64,000 bases of DNA from Isosphaeraceae bacterium (GTDB lineage: Bacteria; Planctomycetota; Planctomycetia; Isosphaerales; Isosphaeraceae), in NCBI GenBank assembly GCA_026004735.1, contig BPJS01000001.1, forward strand, positions 2,925,641 through 2,989,640, written 5' to 3'. A program made the position numbers and the translations under genes. Position 1 is the first letter of the stretch. Each line of letters begins with the position of its first letter. A model generated the notes under the pieces. The model ran no database searches. It was not told where the DNA came from and worked only from the letters and a program-made list of their open reading frames with translations. Positions 40,205 to 48,732 of this stretch are shown piece after piece.

Positions 40205-41132
40205 GAGAGGCCGTCGAGAAATCGGCCCTCCGGAGTTGCCGGGCGGGAGTTTGTCCTCGCGGCATGAGCGTACGGAAGCCCTACCCGAGTGACCGGACCG
40301 ACCTCCAGCGGCACAACATCAGCCACCTGTTCCCGGGCGGGGACCGGCCCCCAGGCGGCCCCGGCCGACCCCAGACCTACGACCGCAAGGACATCGTGGA
40401 CGCGGTCTTCGACCTGGCCCGGACCGGGTGCTGGTGGCGGTCGCTCCCCCATGACTTCCCGCCCTTGGAAGACCGTCAGCGACTACTTCTCCACATGGCT
40501 GGACGCCGGGGTGTGGGAGCGGCTGCCACTGGCACCCTCCGGCGGGACGTCCGCAAGCGGCTCGACCGGGAGGAGACGCCCAGCGCCGGGGTAATCGACA
40601 GCCAGACCGTGAAGACCACCGAGGCGGGCGGCCCGAAGGGGTACGACGGGGGAAAAAAGGTCGCCGGCCGCAAGCGGCACGTGCTGGTGGACATCCTCGG
40701 GCTGATCGGGGGGCTGGCTGTGCTGCCGGCGTCCCCAATCGATTGGGATGGGGCGGCCGAGGTGTTCCGGCGGGTCGGTGACGCCCTGCCCCGGCTGGCC
40801 CGGGTGTGGGCCGATGCCGCGTACCGGGCGGTGGCCGACTGGGCGGCGGCGAACGCCCGGTGGGTGCTGGACATCGTGACCAAGCGGCCAGGGCAAACGA
40901 GGTTCGAGGTCCGGAAGTGGCGGTGGGTGGTGGAGCGGGCGTTTGGGTGGCTCAACCGGTACCGGCGGCTGTCGAAGGACGACGAGCAGAACCCCCGGAG
41001 CAGCGAGACCTGGATCTACGTCGGTGCCATCCACCGGATATCCCGATGGATGCTCCCCGAACCGGACCGGGACAACGACCTGCTGAGGCAGCCCCGACGC
41101 AAACGAAAACCCTAATTCCTAGACGGCCTCTG
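40205..41132 (+). mobile_element. IS5-family insertion sequence
   Basis: An element of about 928 bp bounded by imperfect 18-bp terminal inverted repeats: GAGAGGCCGTCGAGAAAT at 40205-40222 and the complement of CAGAGGCCGTCTAGGAAT at 41115-41132. It contains a single transposase gene. No clear target-site duplication was found. Confidence 0.8.
40264..41115 (+). CDS. IS5-family transposase (with a locally frame-shifted segment)
   Basis: A DDE transposase of 283 aa. The N-terminal domain (PYPSDRTDLQRHNISHLFPG) is followed by TGCWWRSLPHDFPP. The catalytic residues are visible: D in GVIDSQTVK, D in RVWADAAYR and E in VVERAFGWLNRYRR. Between about residues 68 and 96 the frame carries unrelated sequence, while the +1 frame there encodes the expected PWKTVSDYFSTWLDAGVWERL. 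A one-base insertion near 40467 and a compensating change near 40530 therefore scramble about 28 residues. This copy may be inactive, or may need frameshifting. The stop lies at the start of the right terminal repeat. Confidence 0.85.
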   Translation: MSVRKPYPSDRTDLQRHNISHLFPGGDRPPGGPGRPQTYDRKDIVDAVFDLARTGCWWRSLPHDFPPLEDRQRLLLHMAGRRGVGAAATGTLRRDVRKRLDREETPSAGVIDSQTVKTTEAGGPKGYDGGKKVAGRKRHVLVDILGLIGGLAVLPASPIDWDGAAEVFRRVGDALPRLARVWADAAYRAVADWAAANARWVLDIVTKRPGQTRFEVRKWRWVVERAFGWLNRYRRLSKDDEQNPRSSETWIYVGAIHRISRWMLPEPDRDNDLLRQPRRKRKP

Positions 41133-41245
41133 AGAGCGCGGTCGTCAGCTCGTGATTCTGTCTGGACGATCGCGGTCCGGACCGGCCATGATTCGTAAGC
41201 CAGACGCAACAGAACACGCAGGCCGGATCTGCAGAGGTTGCAGCC

Positions 41246-42856
41246 ATGAGCGTTCGAGCGGTCCTGATCGGTCTGGGAATCCTGGTTGGCGGCCCTGCCC
41301 TGGCAGAGGCCGAGAAAGCCGTCGGCGTCGTCTTTCACGACGAGAACCGCGACGGCGTCCGGCAAGAAAACGAACCGGGTATCCCAGGCGTCCGCGTTTC
41401 CAACGGCCGCGACATCGTGGCCACCGACCCCGCCGGACGCTACGAGCTCGACGTCACGGACGATACTGTGATCTTCGTGATCAAACCACGTGACTGGATG
41501 ACGCCGGTCGACGAAAATCAATTGCCCAAATTCTATTATGTCCACAAGCCGAATGGTTCGCCGCCTGACCTGCGATTTGCGGGCGTAGCGCCGACGGGGC
41601 CCCTGCCTGCCTCGGTCGATTTTCCGCTTTACCGCCGCTGGGAGCCCAAGACCTTCAAGGCGCTCTTCTTCGGCGATACCCAGCCGAGGAACGTGAGAGA
41701 AGTCGAGTACATCGCCCACGACGTGATCGAGCCGCTGATTGCCGAAAATCGGGAGATCGGGGCGGCGTTTGGGGTCACGCTGGGCGACGTCGTGTTCGAC
41801 GACCTGAGTGTCTTCGAGCCGTTGAACAAGGCGATTGCGCTGCTCGGTATCCCCTGGTACAACGTCATCGGCAACCACGACCTGAACCAAGACGCTCAGG
41901 ATGACGACCACGCCGACGAAACCTGGGAGCGGATCTACGGGCCGCCCTACTATGCGTTCGACTACGGACCGGTTCACTTCCTGGCGCTGGACGACGTCCG
42001 CTGGTTTGTCGATCGGAATGGCCGCGGCCGCTACGTCGGCGGGCTGGGCGAACGCCAGATGGCGTTCATTTGCACCGATCTGGCTCAAATTCCCCGCGAC
42101 CAGATGGTCGTGCTGATGATGCACATCCCGCTGGTCAACGTCGAGGATCGCCGGGAGCTTTACGAATTGATCGCGGCGCGCCCGTTCGCCCTGTCGATCT
42201 CAGCACACACTCACTTCCAGCAGCATGTCTTTATCGACCAGAAGGACGGTTTTCCGGGTCCGAAGCGCCATCACCACGTCATCAACGTCACCGTCAGCGG
42301 GAGCTGGTGGCGGGGAGCGCCCGACGAACGGGGTATCCCCCATACAACGATGCGCGACGGCGCTCCCAACGGATACTCGATCCTGACCTTCGACGGCCAC
42401 AACTACGACATCGAATTCCGCCCCGCGTCACGACCAAAAACCTATCAGATGAATATTTACGCACCCGATGAAATCGAGGCTGGCACGACGGCCGAGATCC
42501 TGGTCAATGTCTTTGCCGGCTCGGAGGAGTCGATCGTCGAGATGCGGGTCGATGAATCGGACGCGTGGACCAGGCTGGAGCTGTTCGCCGTGGAGGATCC
42601 AGCGTACGCGGCGACCAAGGATCGGGAAGATGCGCTGCTCGCAGCCGCCATGGCCGCCAAGGAAGCCAGTGGCGAGAGGCCCGGCCGCGTGACCGAGCTG
42701 CCGTTTATTCCGTTGCCCGAGGTGGTCAAGTCGCCGCACATCTGGCGCGGGCGACTCCCGGAGGGCCTGACGCCCGGCATCCACCTCATCGAGGTCCGGA
42801 CGACCGACCGCTTCGGCAAGACCTATACCGACCAGCGCTCGATTCGGGTGCGTTGA
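41246..42856 (+). CDS. Secreted calcineurin-like phosphoesterase with N- and C-terminal beta domains
   Basis: A 536-residue exported metallophosphoesterase. After a signal peptide (VLIGLGILVGGPALAEA) comes an SdrD/B-like beta domain (VGVVFHDENRDGVRQ, ENEPGIPGVRVSNG). The phosphoesterase core follows: FFGDTQ (metal-binding D), TLGDVVFDD, VIGNHD, MMHIPL and SAHTHFQQ. The C-terminal part matches the calcineurin-like phosphoesterase C-terminal domain (NVTVSGSWWRGAPDE, PNGYSILTFDG). This is a known planctomycete/Bacteroidota domain layout; the substrate is unknown. It starts about 110 bases after the IS right end, so its promoter region may be disturbed by the insertion. Confidence 0.9.
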   Translation: MSVRAVLIGLGILVGGPALAEAEKAVGVVFHDENRDGVRQENEPGIPGVRVSNGRDIVATDPAGRYELDVTDDTVIFVIKPRDWMTPVDENQLPKFYYVHKPNGSPPDLRFAGVAPTGPLPASVDFPLYRRWEPKTFKALFFGDTQPRNVREVEYIAHDVIEPLIAENREIGAAFGVTLGDVVFDDLSVFEPLNKAIALLGIPWYNVIGNHDLNQDAQDDDHADETWERIYGPPYYAFDYGPVHFLALDDVRWFVDRNGRGRYVGGLGERQMAFICTDLAQIPRDQMVVLMMHIPLVNVEDRRELYELIAARPFALSISAHTHFQQHVFIDQKDGFPGPKRHHHVINVTVSGSWWRGAPDERGIPHTTMRDGAPNGYSILTFDGHNYDIEFRPASRPKTYQMNIYAPDEIEAGTTAEILVNVFAGSEESIVEMRVDESDAWTRLELFAVEDPAYAATKDREDALLAAAMAAKEASGERPGRVTELPFIPLPEVVKSPHIWRGRLPEGLTPGIHLIEVRTTDRFGKTYTDQRSIRVR

Positions 42857-42896
42857 CGAGCCGGCCGCCGCTAGACCTCGAAAGAGACCGAGTGCC

Positions 42897-43628
42897 TCAG
42901 ACCAGGTCGAAGAGCAGAAACTCCGCATCGCCCGCGGCGGGACGATCCTCGGCCGACTCCTCGAAGCCGCCGATGATCGCCAGCGATGCCTCAGCGCTGA
43001 CAGCCGCCCCGTCGCCGGTTCCCAGCGACGTTCCGTTGAGAGCCAGTCGGCCGTGGATGACCTGGAGCCAGGCGTGGCGGCCCGGGGCAAGGTCGTACCG
43101 GATTAGGCGGCCGGCGTCGAGACTAGCTCGGTAGACCCAGGCATCCTGGGCGATTTTGAGGATATCCCCAGCGCCGTCGGGTGTGGCGATCGCCTGGAGG
43201 CGGTTGCGCCGCTCGGTCTCGGGAAACGCCCGCTGGCGATAGCCCGGCCTGAGGCCACGTTGGCGGGGAATGAGCCACACCTGATATAGATGCACGGGCT
43301 CGGTCGCCGAGGTGTTGAACTCGGAATGGGTGATGCCCGTACCGGCTGTCATGTGCTGAACCTCGCCGGGACCAATCGTGCCCAGCGTCCCGAGGCTGTC
43401 ACGGTGCGTCAGGAAGCCCGACACGACGACCGTCACAATCTCCATGTCGGCATGTGGATGCATGCCGAAGCCACGGCCCGGTTGAATCCGATCCTCATTC
43501 AACACCCGGAGAGCGCGGAACCGGACATGGGCAGGGTCGTGATAATCGCCAAACGAGAAGCTGTAGCGAGTATCGAGCCAACCGTAGTCGAAGTGGCCGC
43601 GCGCGGCGGCCGGGCGAATCCGGATCAT
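42897..43628 (-). CDS. Pirin family protein
   Basis: A bicupin of 243 aa, probably an iron-containing quercetinase-like or regulatory protein. Family motifs: SFGDYHDPAHVRFRALRVLN, the metal-binding GFGMHPHADMEIVTVV, and GEVQHMTAGTGITHSEFN. The C-terminal cupin is more divergent. AAGAAG precedes the ATG. Upstream, a GCTTCAA motif recurs near the adjacent MarR gene, suggesting shared control. Confidence 0.92.
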   Translation of the reverse strand: MIRIRPAAARGHFDYGWLDTRYSFSFGDYHDPAHVRFRALRVLNEDRIQPGRGFGMHPHADMEIVTVVVSGFLTHRDSLGTLGTIGPGEVQHMTAGTGITHSEFNTSATEPVHLYQVWLIPRQRGLRPGYRQRAFPETERRNRLQAIATPDGAGDILKIAQDAWVYRASLDAGRLIRYDLAPGRHAWLQVIHGRLALNGTSLGTGDGAAVSAEASLAIIGGFEESAEDRPAAGDAEFLLFDLV

Positions 43629-43709
43629 AGAGCGCTTCTTATCTGTAGTATCAGTAAATGACGCTTCAACAGTTGGAATGGTATTTTTCAGGGCGGAAGC
43701 CAGGCCGTC

Positions 43710-44204
43710 TCACAGCGCGCCGGCTGCCGCCCGCGCCTTCTCAAGCAGATGATTGAGACTGCGCAGTTCGTCGTGGCTCAAGGGTCCGAGCAGTTGCCGG
43801 TGGAGCCGGTCGACCGGCTCGTCGAGCTGACCGAGCAGCTCCAGGCCCCGAGGCGTCAAGGCGACGTTGACGACCCGTCGGTCAACCTCCGAACGCATCC
43901 GCGCCACCAGACCCAGCCGCTCGAGCCGATCGATCAAGCCGGTGATGCCCGGAACCTCGGTCACCAACCGTGCGGCGATCTCCAGACAGGGCAACGGCCT
44001 GCCCTCATGGCGCAGGATCCGCAGGACATGGTATTGCGCCAGCGTCAGACCGTGCTCGCGAAACAGCCGGGCAAACCGAAGCTCCAGCCACTCGGCCGTC
44101 CGCCAGATGTTCAGCACGACCGACTGTTCAACGGCCATCGTTGGCCGACGCTTCTTCCCCTCGCGATCAGGCAGCGATGAAGCGGCAAATGCTGAGTGTG
44201 ACAT
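43710..44204 (-). CDS. MarR family transcriptional regulator
   Basis: A winged-helix regulator of 164 aa: LTLAQYHVLRILRHEG, then IAARLVTEVPGITGLIDRLERLG as recognition helix and a wing with RSEVDRRVVNVALTPRG. An internal ATG at 44138 would drop a 22-residue N-terminal tail and is also plausible; neither has a strong Shine-Dalgarno. It lies directly upstream of pirin on the same strand (81-base gap), so it may control the pirin gene and itself. Confidence 0.88.
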   Translation of the reverse strand: MSHSAFAASSLPDREGKKRRPTMAVEQSVVLNIWRTAEWLELRFARLFREHGLTLAQYHVLRILRHEGRPLPCLEIAARLVTEVPGITGLIDRLERLGLVARMRSEVDRRVVNVALTPRGLELLGQLDEPVDRLHRQLLGPLSHDELRSLNHLLEKARAAAGAL

Positions 44205-44508
44205 GGCAATAATTTAAGCTTCAACGAACAACGCTTCAAGCACAGTGCCTCTCTGCTCCTCGGCCCACTCGCCGCCTCAGGACGCTGAGGCAACCCCATC
44301 TCGGTCGCTCCACCGGCCCGTCCGGGCAAGCGACCGTATCCGGTGTTCTACAATACATTTCCGGAGCCTGTCGTGCCCGTGCCCGCGAAGCCTCTCGACC
44401 GGTTGGCTTTCGGACGGGCAGACTGGTAGCCAGGGATCAGCGTCCTCTGATCCCGCCCCCGCGAGGTTCCGCGGCCTGCTTCCCCGCTCGGTTTTCCAGA
44501 AGGTGACC
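44205..44508. other. Divergent promoter region between MarR and nadE
   Basis: About 300 bases. It contains two GCTTCAA motifs (44218-44243) close to the MarR start, also found once before pirin (about 43662). No gene was seen. Confidence 0.45.
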
Positions 44509-46590
44509 ATGCCCATCCCCCCGGCCGCACATGTTGGCGTCGCCAGCGTCAATCAGACCGTCGGCGACTGGTCCGGCAATGCCGCACGCATTCGCGAAGT
44601 CATCGACGCCGCCCGCTCCGTCGGCGTCCGCCTCCTGCTCCTGCCCGAAATGTGTCTGTCGGGCTACAGCCTCGGCGATCGCCTGCTCCGCCAGGGCACG
44701 GTCGATCGCTCGTGGGATCGGCTCTTGGGTCTGGCCGATGCCACGACGGGCCTCGCCGTCGGTGTCGGGCTGCCCCTGCTCTACGAGGGCGTCCTCTACA
44801 ACGCGATGGCCTTACTGGCCGATGGCCGGCTCGTCGGCCTGACCGCCAAGGAAAACCTAGCCATCGGCGACGTCGAGTATGAAAACCGCTACTTCGCCCC
44901 ATGGGTGCATGGCCGGCTCGTCTCCTACCGCGGCCCTGACGGCACGATCGTCCCTCTGGGAACCCAGATGTTTGCCCTGCCCGGCCTAGGCACCGTCGCC
45001 TTCGAAATCTGCGAAGACGCCTGGAAGAGCATCCGTCCAGGCTCCACCTACGCCCTGGCCGGCGCCGAGATTTTGATGAACCCCTCGGCCTCGTGGTTCA
45101 CCATCGGCAAGCACCAGGTCCGCCGCCGCATGGTCCGCCAGATCAGCCGCGAAGATCTCTGCATCTATCTGTACGCCTCGCTCCTCGGTTGCGACTCGAC
45201 GCGGCTGATCTTCGACGGCAGCCTCTTCATCGCTGCCAACGGCCGGATCGAGGCGGAGGGCCGCCGCTTCGTCTTCGACCGCGATTGGGAGCTGCTTCAC
45301 CACGTCGTCGACCTGGCCGAGATCCGCCATGCCCGAATGGAGCTGGGCTCCTGGCGCGACCAGCTCGGGCGGCTCCAGACCGGGGCGATCGGCACCCTCC
45401 CGACCGTCACCCCCGTCGCGGGCGACTTCGCAAGCACCTCGCCCCCGCCACCCCCGCTCCCTTACTGGCTGCCGTCCACGCCGGGCCACCCCGACCCGTC
45501 GTTAGCCTACCTCGAGCACGGCGCACTCAAAGGCCGCGCCATCGCTGATCCCGACCTCTGCCACCTCGAACTCGAACTGGCCCTGGCCCTCGCCCTACGC
45601 GACTACACCCGCAAATCGGGCATCACCAGTTGCTGCGTCGCCCTCTCCGGAGGCCGCGACAGCGCCATGGTCGCTCTGCTGGTCCGCCAGATGCTCCGCT
45701 ACCAGGATCCGACCGCCAGCGACGACGAACTCCGCCGCCGCGTCCGCGCGACGCTGATCTGCGCCTACATGGCCACCGATCATTCAAGCGACGCCACCCG
45801 CGCCGCCGCCCGCGCCGTCGCCGAACAACTCGGCGCCACCTACTACGAAGGTTCGATCCAGTCAGCCCTGGAGTCAGCTCATGCCACGATCGAACGGATG
45901 ACCGGCGTCCAGCTCGACTGGTCCAACCCCGACCACGACCTGCCGCTCCAAAACATCCAAGCCCGCCTCCGCGGCATGCTCATCTGGATGATCGCCAACC
46001 TCAACCGTTCGCTGCTGCTGGTCACCAGCAACAAGAGCGAGGCCGCCGTCGGCTACACCACCATGGACGGCGACACCTCGGGCGGACTGGCCCCCATCGC
46101 CGACGTCCCCAAGAGCCTGATCAAGCTCTACCTGGCCTGGGCCCGCCGATTCCACAACCTGCCCGGTTTCGATGCGGTCGACGCCATGCCCGCCTCGGCT
46201 GAGCTCCGCCCCCGCACCGGCGGCCGTCAGGAACAAACCGACGAGGCCGACCTGATGCCGTTCGCCGTCCTCGACCAGCTCATGTTTGCCTTCGTCCAAT
46301 TGGGCCTGGCCCCGGTCGACATCCTCCGCCGCTTCTGGCCCTATCTCCGCAGTTTCTACCCCGAACCGGCCGCTGCCGCCGCCGCCATCCGCAAATTCGT
46401 CCGTCTCTTCTGCCAGGCCCAGTGGAAGCGCGAACGGTTCGCTATCAGCTTCCGCGTCACCGCCTTCGACCTCGACCCCAAAACCGGCTTCCGCTTCCCT
46501 CCCGTCCAGGCTCCCTTCACCGAGGAACTGGCCGAGCTCGACCGCCTGGTCGAGGAGATTCAGGCCGGCCGCGCAACGCTCGACGATTAG
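44509..46590 (+). CDS. nadE: Glutamine-dependent NAD+ synthetase
   Basis: Final step of NAD+ synthesis, amidating nicotinate adenine dinucleotide with ammonia from glutamine; 693 aa. The N-terminal nitrilase/amidase domain has the Glu-Lys-Cys triad: E47 in LLLPEMCLSGY, K114 in LTAKENLAIG and C168 in AFEICEDAW. The C-terminal synthetase domain has the ATP-binding SGGRDSAM (about residue 380) and TSNKSEAAVGY. The ATG follows AGAAGGTGA; an earlier in-frame ATG adds 88 unconserved residues and is rejected. Confidence 0.95.
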   Translation: MPIPPAAHVGVASVNQTVGDWSGNAARIREVIDAARSVGVRLLLLPEMCLSGYSLGDRLLRQGTVDRSWDRLLGLADATTGLAVGVGLPLLYEGVLYNAMALLADGRLVGLTAKENLAIGDVEYENRYFAPWVHGRLVSYRGPDGTIVPLGTQMFALPGLGTVAFEICEDAWKSIRPGSTYALAGAEILMNPSASWFTIGKHQVRRRMVRQISREDLCIYLYASLLGCDSTRLIFDGSLFIAANGRIEAEGRRFVFDRDWELLHHVVDLAEIRHARMELGSWRDQLGRLQTGAIGTLPTVTPVAGDFASTSPPPPPLPYWLPSTPGHPDPSLAYLEHGALKGRAIADPDLCHLELELALALALRDYTRKSGITSCCVALSGGRDSAMVALLVRQMLRYQDPTASDDELRRRVRATLICAYMATDHSSDATRAAARAVAEQLGATYYEGSIQSALESAHATIERMTGVQLDWSNPDHDLPLQNIQARLRGMLIWMIANLNRSLLLVTSNKSEAAVGYTTMDGDTSGGLAPIADVPKSLIKLYLAWARRFHNLPGFDAVDAMPASAELRPRTGGRQEQTDEADLMPFAVLDQLMFAFVQLGLAPVDILRRFWPYLRSFYPEPAAAAAAIRKFVRLFCQAQWKRERFAISFRVTAFDLDPKTGFRFPPVQAPFTEELAELDRLVEEIQAGRATLDD

Positions 46591-46661
46591 CCCGCCCCGC
46601 GCGGCCCTCGGCCTTCATGCTCCGCCGACAATAACCGGCTTCCCCGCCCCGGCCGCGACCC

Positions 46662-47843
46662 TCACCGCTTCCCGCCCGCCGCCAGCCCGGCCGTCCGGCC
46701 TTGGGCCCGAGCCCGTGCCGTCACCTGCTTGATGTAGGCCACCTCCGTCGGATCGTACGGGGTCCCGTCCTGCCGAAAGATGTCGTGAAACCAACGCGGC
46801 GGCTCGCTCTCGTACGGACCCTTCACCCACGAATCCCACGGATAGATCGTGTTCGACTTGCCCGCCACAAAACCCCAGCAATACGCCCCGATGCCCTGTT
46901 CCTCCAGATAACCGAGCATCGGGTCGAACGTGCTGCCATTCGGCCGTGCCATGTATTCGGTACACGCCATCGGCCGGCCCAAACCCCGCAGCGACTCGAC
47001 CCGCTCCTGAAGCCGCGGCAACGGATCATACGAGTGAAACGTAATGATATCCGAAAGCTTAAGCTGATCGTCGTGAAGCCCGATCCGCTTCCCTTCGGCC
47101 CAATCGCCCGTCCAGACCCCGCACGTCAACGGCTGCTCCGGGTCCATCTCCCGCGCCCAGGCGAAACACCGCCGCACAAAGATCCGCGCCAGCTCCACCT
47201 TGTTCGCCGGCTCAAGCCGGCCGTAGCTGTTGGTGTTCGGATTCTCCGGTTCATTGACCAGATCCCAGGCGTGAATCCGCCGATCGGCCCGGAATCGCCC
47301 AATCACACCTTGGAGATACGCCTTCACCTCCTCATGCCGGTCCGGGTCGGCCAGAATCGCCCGACCGGGACTTTGAACCCAGCCCGAATTGTGCACGCCC
47401 GGCCGGGGCGCTCGCTGCGGGCCGGGCCGCGGATCCGGGTCCCACACCGAGTCGAACGGCACAAACATCACCCCAATCCGGTGCCGGTCCGCAACCGCCA
47501 GAAACCGCTCCATCCGATCCAACAATCCCGGCGCGTCTTGCTCCCAGAGCAGATGATGGAGAAAAACCCGGATCGACGTGAACCCCAGCTCCTCCGCCCA
47601 GCCAAGCTCGCGGTCGATCGCTTCCAGGTCGAACGTCTCCGGCTGCCACATCTCCAACTGGTTGATCGCATACGCCGGCGTGTAGTTGCAGCCAACCAGC
47701 CAAGGCGTCCGCTCCGCCCACGCCCGCGCTTTCTCCACGGGCCACGGACTGGTCAGCGGCGGCAGGCTGCCATCCTGCGGCCATGCAGCGGCCGGCGCAA
47801 GCCCCAGCAACAGCAGGGCGATCAGGGTCCGGATCTGGAACAT
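46662..47843 (-). CDS. GH5-like secreted glycoside hydrolase (cellulase/mannanase-type)
   Basis: A 393-residue exported TIM-barrel hydrolase with a signal peptide (MFQIRTLIALLLLGLAPAAA). Likely acid/base glutamate in HAWDLVNEPENPNT (about residue 195) and nucleophile in MACTEYMAR (about residue 295), the usual clan GH-A pairing. VGCNYTPAYAINQLEMWQ near the N-terminus recalls planctomycete 1,4-beta-xylanase-annotated proteins. The start ATG at 47843 has GGAGG upstream. The first 113 bases (47731-47843) are part of the 357-bp direct repeat, and a second, broken copy of its 5' end lies at 52832-52944. Confidence 0.87.
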   Translation of the reverse strand: MFQIRTLIALLLLGLAPAAAWPQDGSLPPLTSPWPVEKARAWAERTPWLVGCNYTPAYAINQLEMWQPETFDLEAIDRELGWAEELGFTSIRVFLHHLLWEQDAPGLLDRMERFLAVADRHRIGVMFVPFDSVWDPDPRPGPQRAPRPGVHNSGWVQSPGRAILADPDRHEEVKAYLQGVIGRFRADRRIHAWDLVNEPENPNTNSYGRLEPANKVELARIFVRRCFAWAREMDPEQPLTCGVWTGDWAEGKRIGLHDDQLKLSDIITFHSYDPLPRLQERVESLRGLGRPMACTEYMARPNGSTFDPMLGYLEEQGIGAYCWGFVAGKSNTIYPWDSWVKGPYESEPPRWFHDIFRQDGTPYDPTEVAYIKQVTARARAQGRTAGLAAGGKR

Positions 47844-48087
47844 GACAGGCCTCCGGCAGGACGAATCGAGGCAGCGAACCCAGGCTGGCACCCCCAGCCG
47901 ATCGAGGCAGTCTAACCCGAAGAGAACGGCCAGGCGAGCCGCCCGCCGACCCTCCTTATCCCGCGGGCCTCAGCCGATCCTCTTGCGGTAATTGTCCATC
48001 ACATGGGCTGCAAACCGCGCCTCGACCAGCTTCCACACCTGATCGATCCGTGTCCCCTGAATCAACCCATTGACCGCCTGCGACGCC
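47731..48087. repeat. Left copy of the 357-bp direct repeat flanking the integron
   Basis: Matches 52832-53188 over exactly 357 bases with about eight differences (roughly 98% identity). It holds the 5' end of the intact GH5-like gene, the intergenic stretch and the last 39 codons of a lipase gene. Its right end at 48087 is an abrupt loss of similarity. Confidence 0.95.
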
Positions 48088-48158
48088 TCTTCCGTGCTCA
48101 ACGAGTACTTCGGGGGCACCCTGATGCCCACGAACTCCAGGAAAGCCTTGCGACCCAT
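47970..48158 (-). pseudogene. Chimeric lipase 3' fragment with foreign N-terminus
   Basis: A 62-codon open frame. Its last 39 codons equal the end of the lipase at 53071-53922 (QAVNGLIQG, DQVWKLVEARFAAH), inside the left direct repeat. The first 23 residues (GRKAFLEFVGIRVPP) come from the unique sequence of the inserted segment and match nothing recognised. An AAGGGA precedes the ATG. It is probably a by-product of the recombination rather than a working gene. Confidence 0.65.
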
Positions 48159-48374
48159 GTATCAGTCCCTTGCGTCTCTGCTTTCTAAGTTTGAAAGGCA
48201 GATTCTCTGACTGCCTGTAGGAGACATACCAGGGCGGAAGGCCAGTTAGCGGGCGGTTTGCAGCATTTCTGCAAAACGCCCTGAGGAGTAAGGATCGGAA
48301 AGCGCCAGAGTGGTTGCTCCTGCACCACACATTCGATGCGGCGTTACATATCCAGAGGGCGGTGAACGCCGAGG

Positions 48375-48578
48375 CCCGGCCTGGCCATGACGTGCGTGTA
48401 GATCATCGAGGAACGCCTTCACTTCCGGTTCGCCCATATCGTTCGGGTGAATCCACTGGCCGATGCGATCGTGGTGAAACCGCAGGAATTGCTCAACCCA
48501 CCGCCGGTAGATCTGGATCGGGCGGAGAGCTAGTCGTCGCACCTTGCAGACGGCTTCGTCCTGATCCAGGAGCTTCAT
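48375..48578 (-). pseudogene. Truncated integron integrase (intI), N-terminal fragment
   Basis: About 68 residues starting MKLLDQ that match the N-terminal DNA-binding domain of IntI tyrosine recombinases: ALRPIQIYRRWVEQFLRFHH and NDMGEPEVKAFLDDLHAR. The frame then runs into unrelated residues and stops at 48246. The whole catalytic part (R-H-R-Y residues and the integron-specific patch) is absent within the inserted segment. Direction is away from the cassettes, with the start 130 bases from attI, as in functional integrons. It cannot be an active recombinase. Confidence 0.8.
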
Positions 48579-48656
48579 ACCCTTCGGTCTGCAGCGCAAC
48601 AATGGCTCGGTCAATTCGCACCAAGGAATCGTCTCATCCCGATGAGAATGCGAGGA

Positions 48657-48684
48657 TTGACAGGCGAAAGCCATCTAGTATTCT
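48657..48684 (+). promoter_or_regulatory. Cassette promoter Pc
   Basis: TTGACA (48657-48662), 16-bp spacer, TATTCT (48679-48684), pointing towards the cassettes and ending 27 bases before the attI crossover. A perfect -35 and a 4/6 -10 at the position where integrons carry Pc. Confidence 0.65.
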
Positions 48685-48717
48685 CAATGCATTCTATTCT
48701 GATAAGCAGAGTTCGGC
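48685..48717 (+). other. Putative attI recombination site
   Basis: Core site GTTCGGC at 48711-48717, between the intI fragment and the first cassette. It is preceded by an AT-rich stretch with repeated ATTCT, and lacks the long inverted repeat seen in the attC sites, as expected for attI. Confidence 0.65.
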
Positions 48718-48732
48718 GGAGGAGGTGAGTCG

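Noticed and set aside
39718..40452. 244-codon minus-strand frame through the tandem repeats and IS end
   Set aside because: It is produced by the 66-bp repeats and the IS left end; no domain and it conflicts with the transposase gene.
48245..48251. GTTAGCG as another attC core left of intI
   Set aside because: It breaks the GTTRRRY pattern at the last base and has no matching inverse core at a proper distance.
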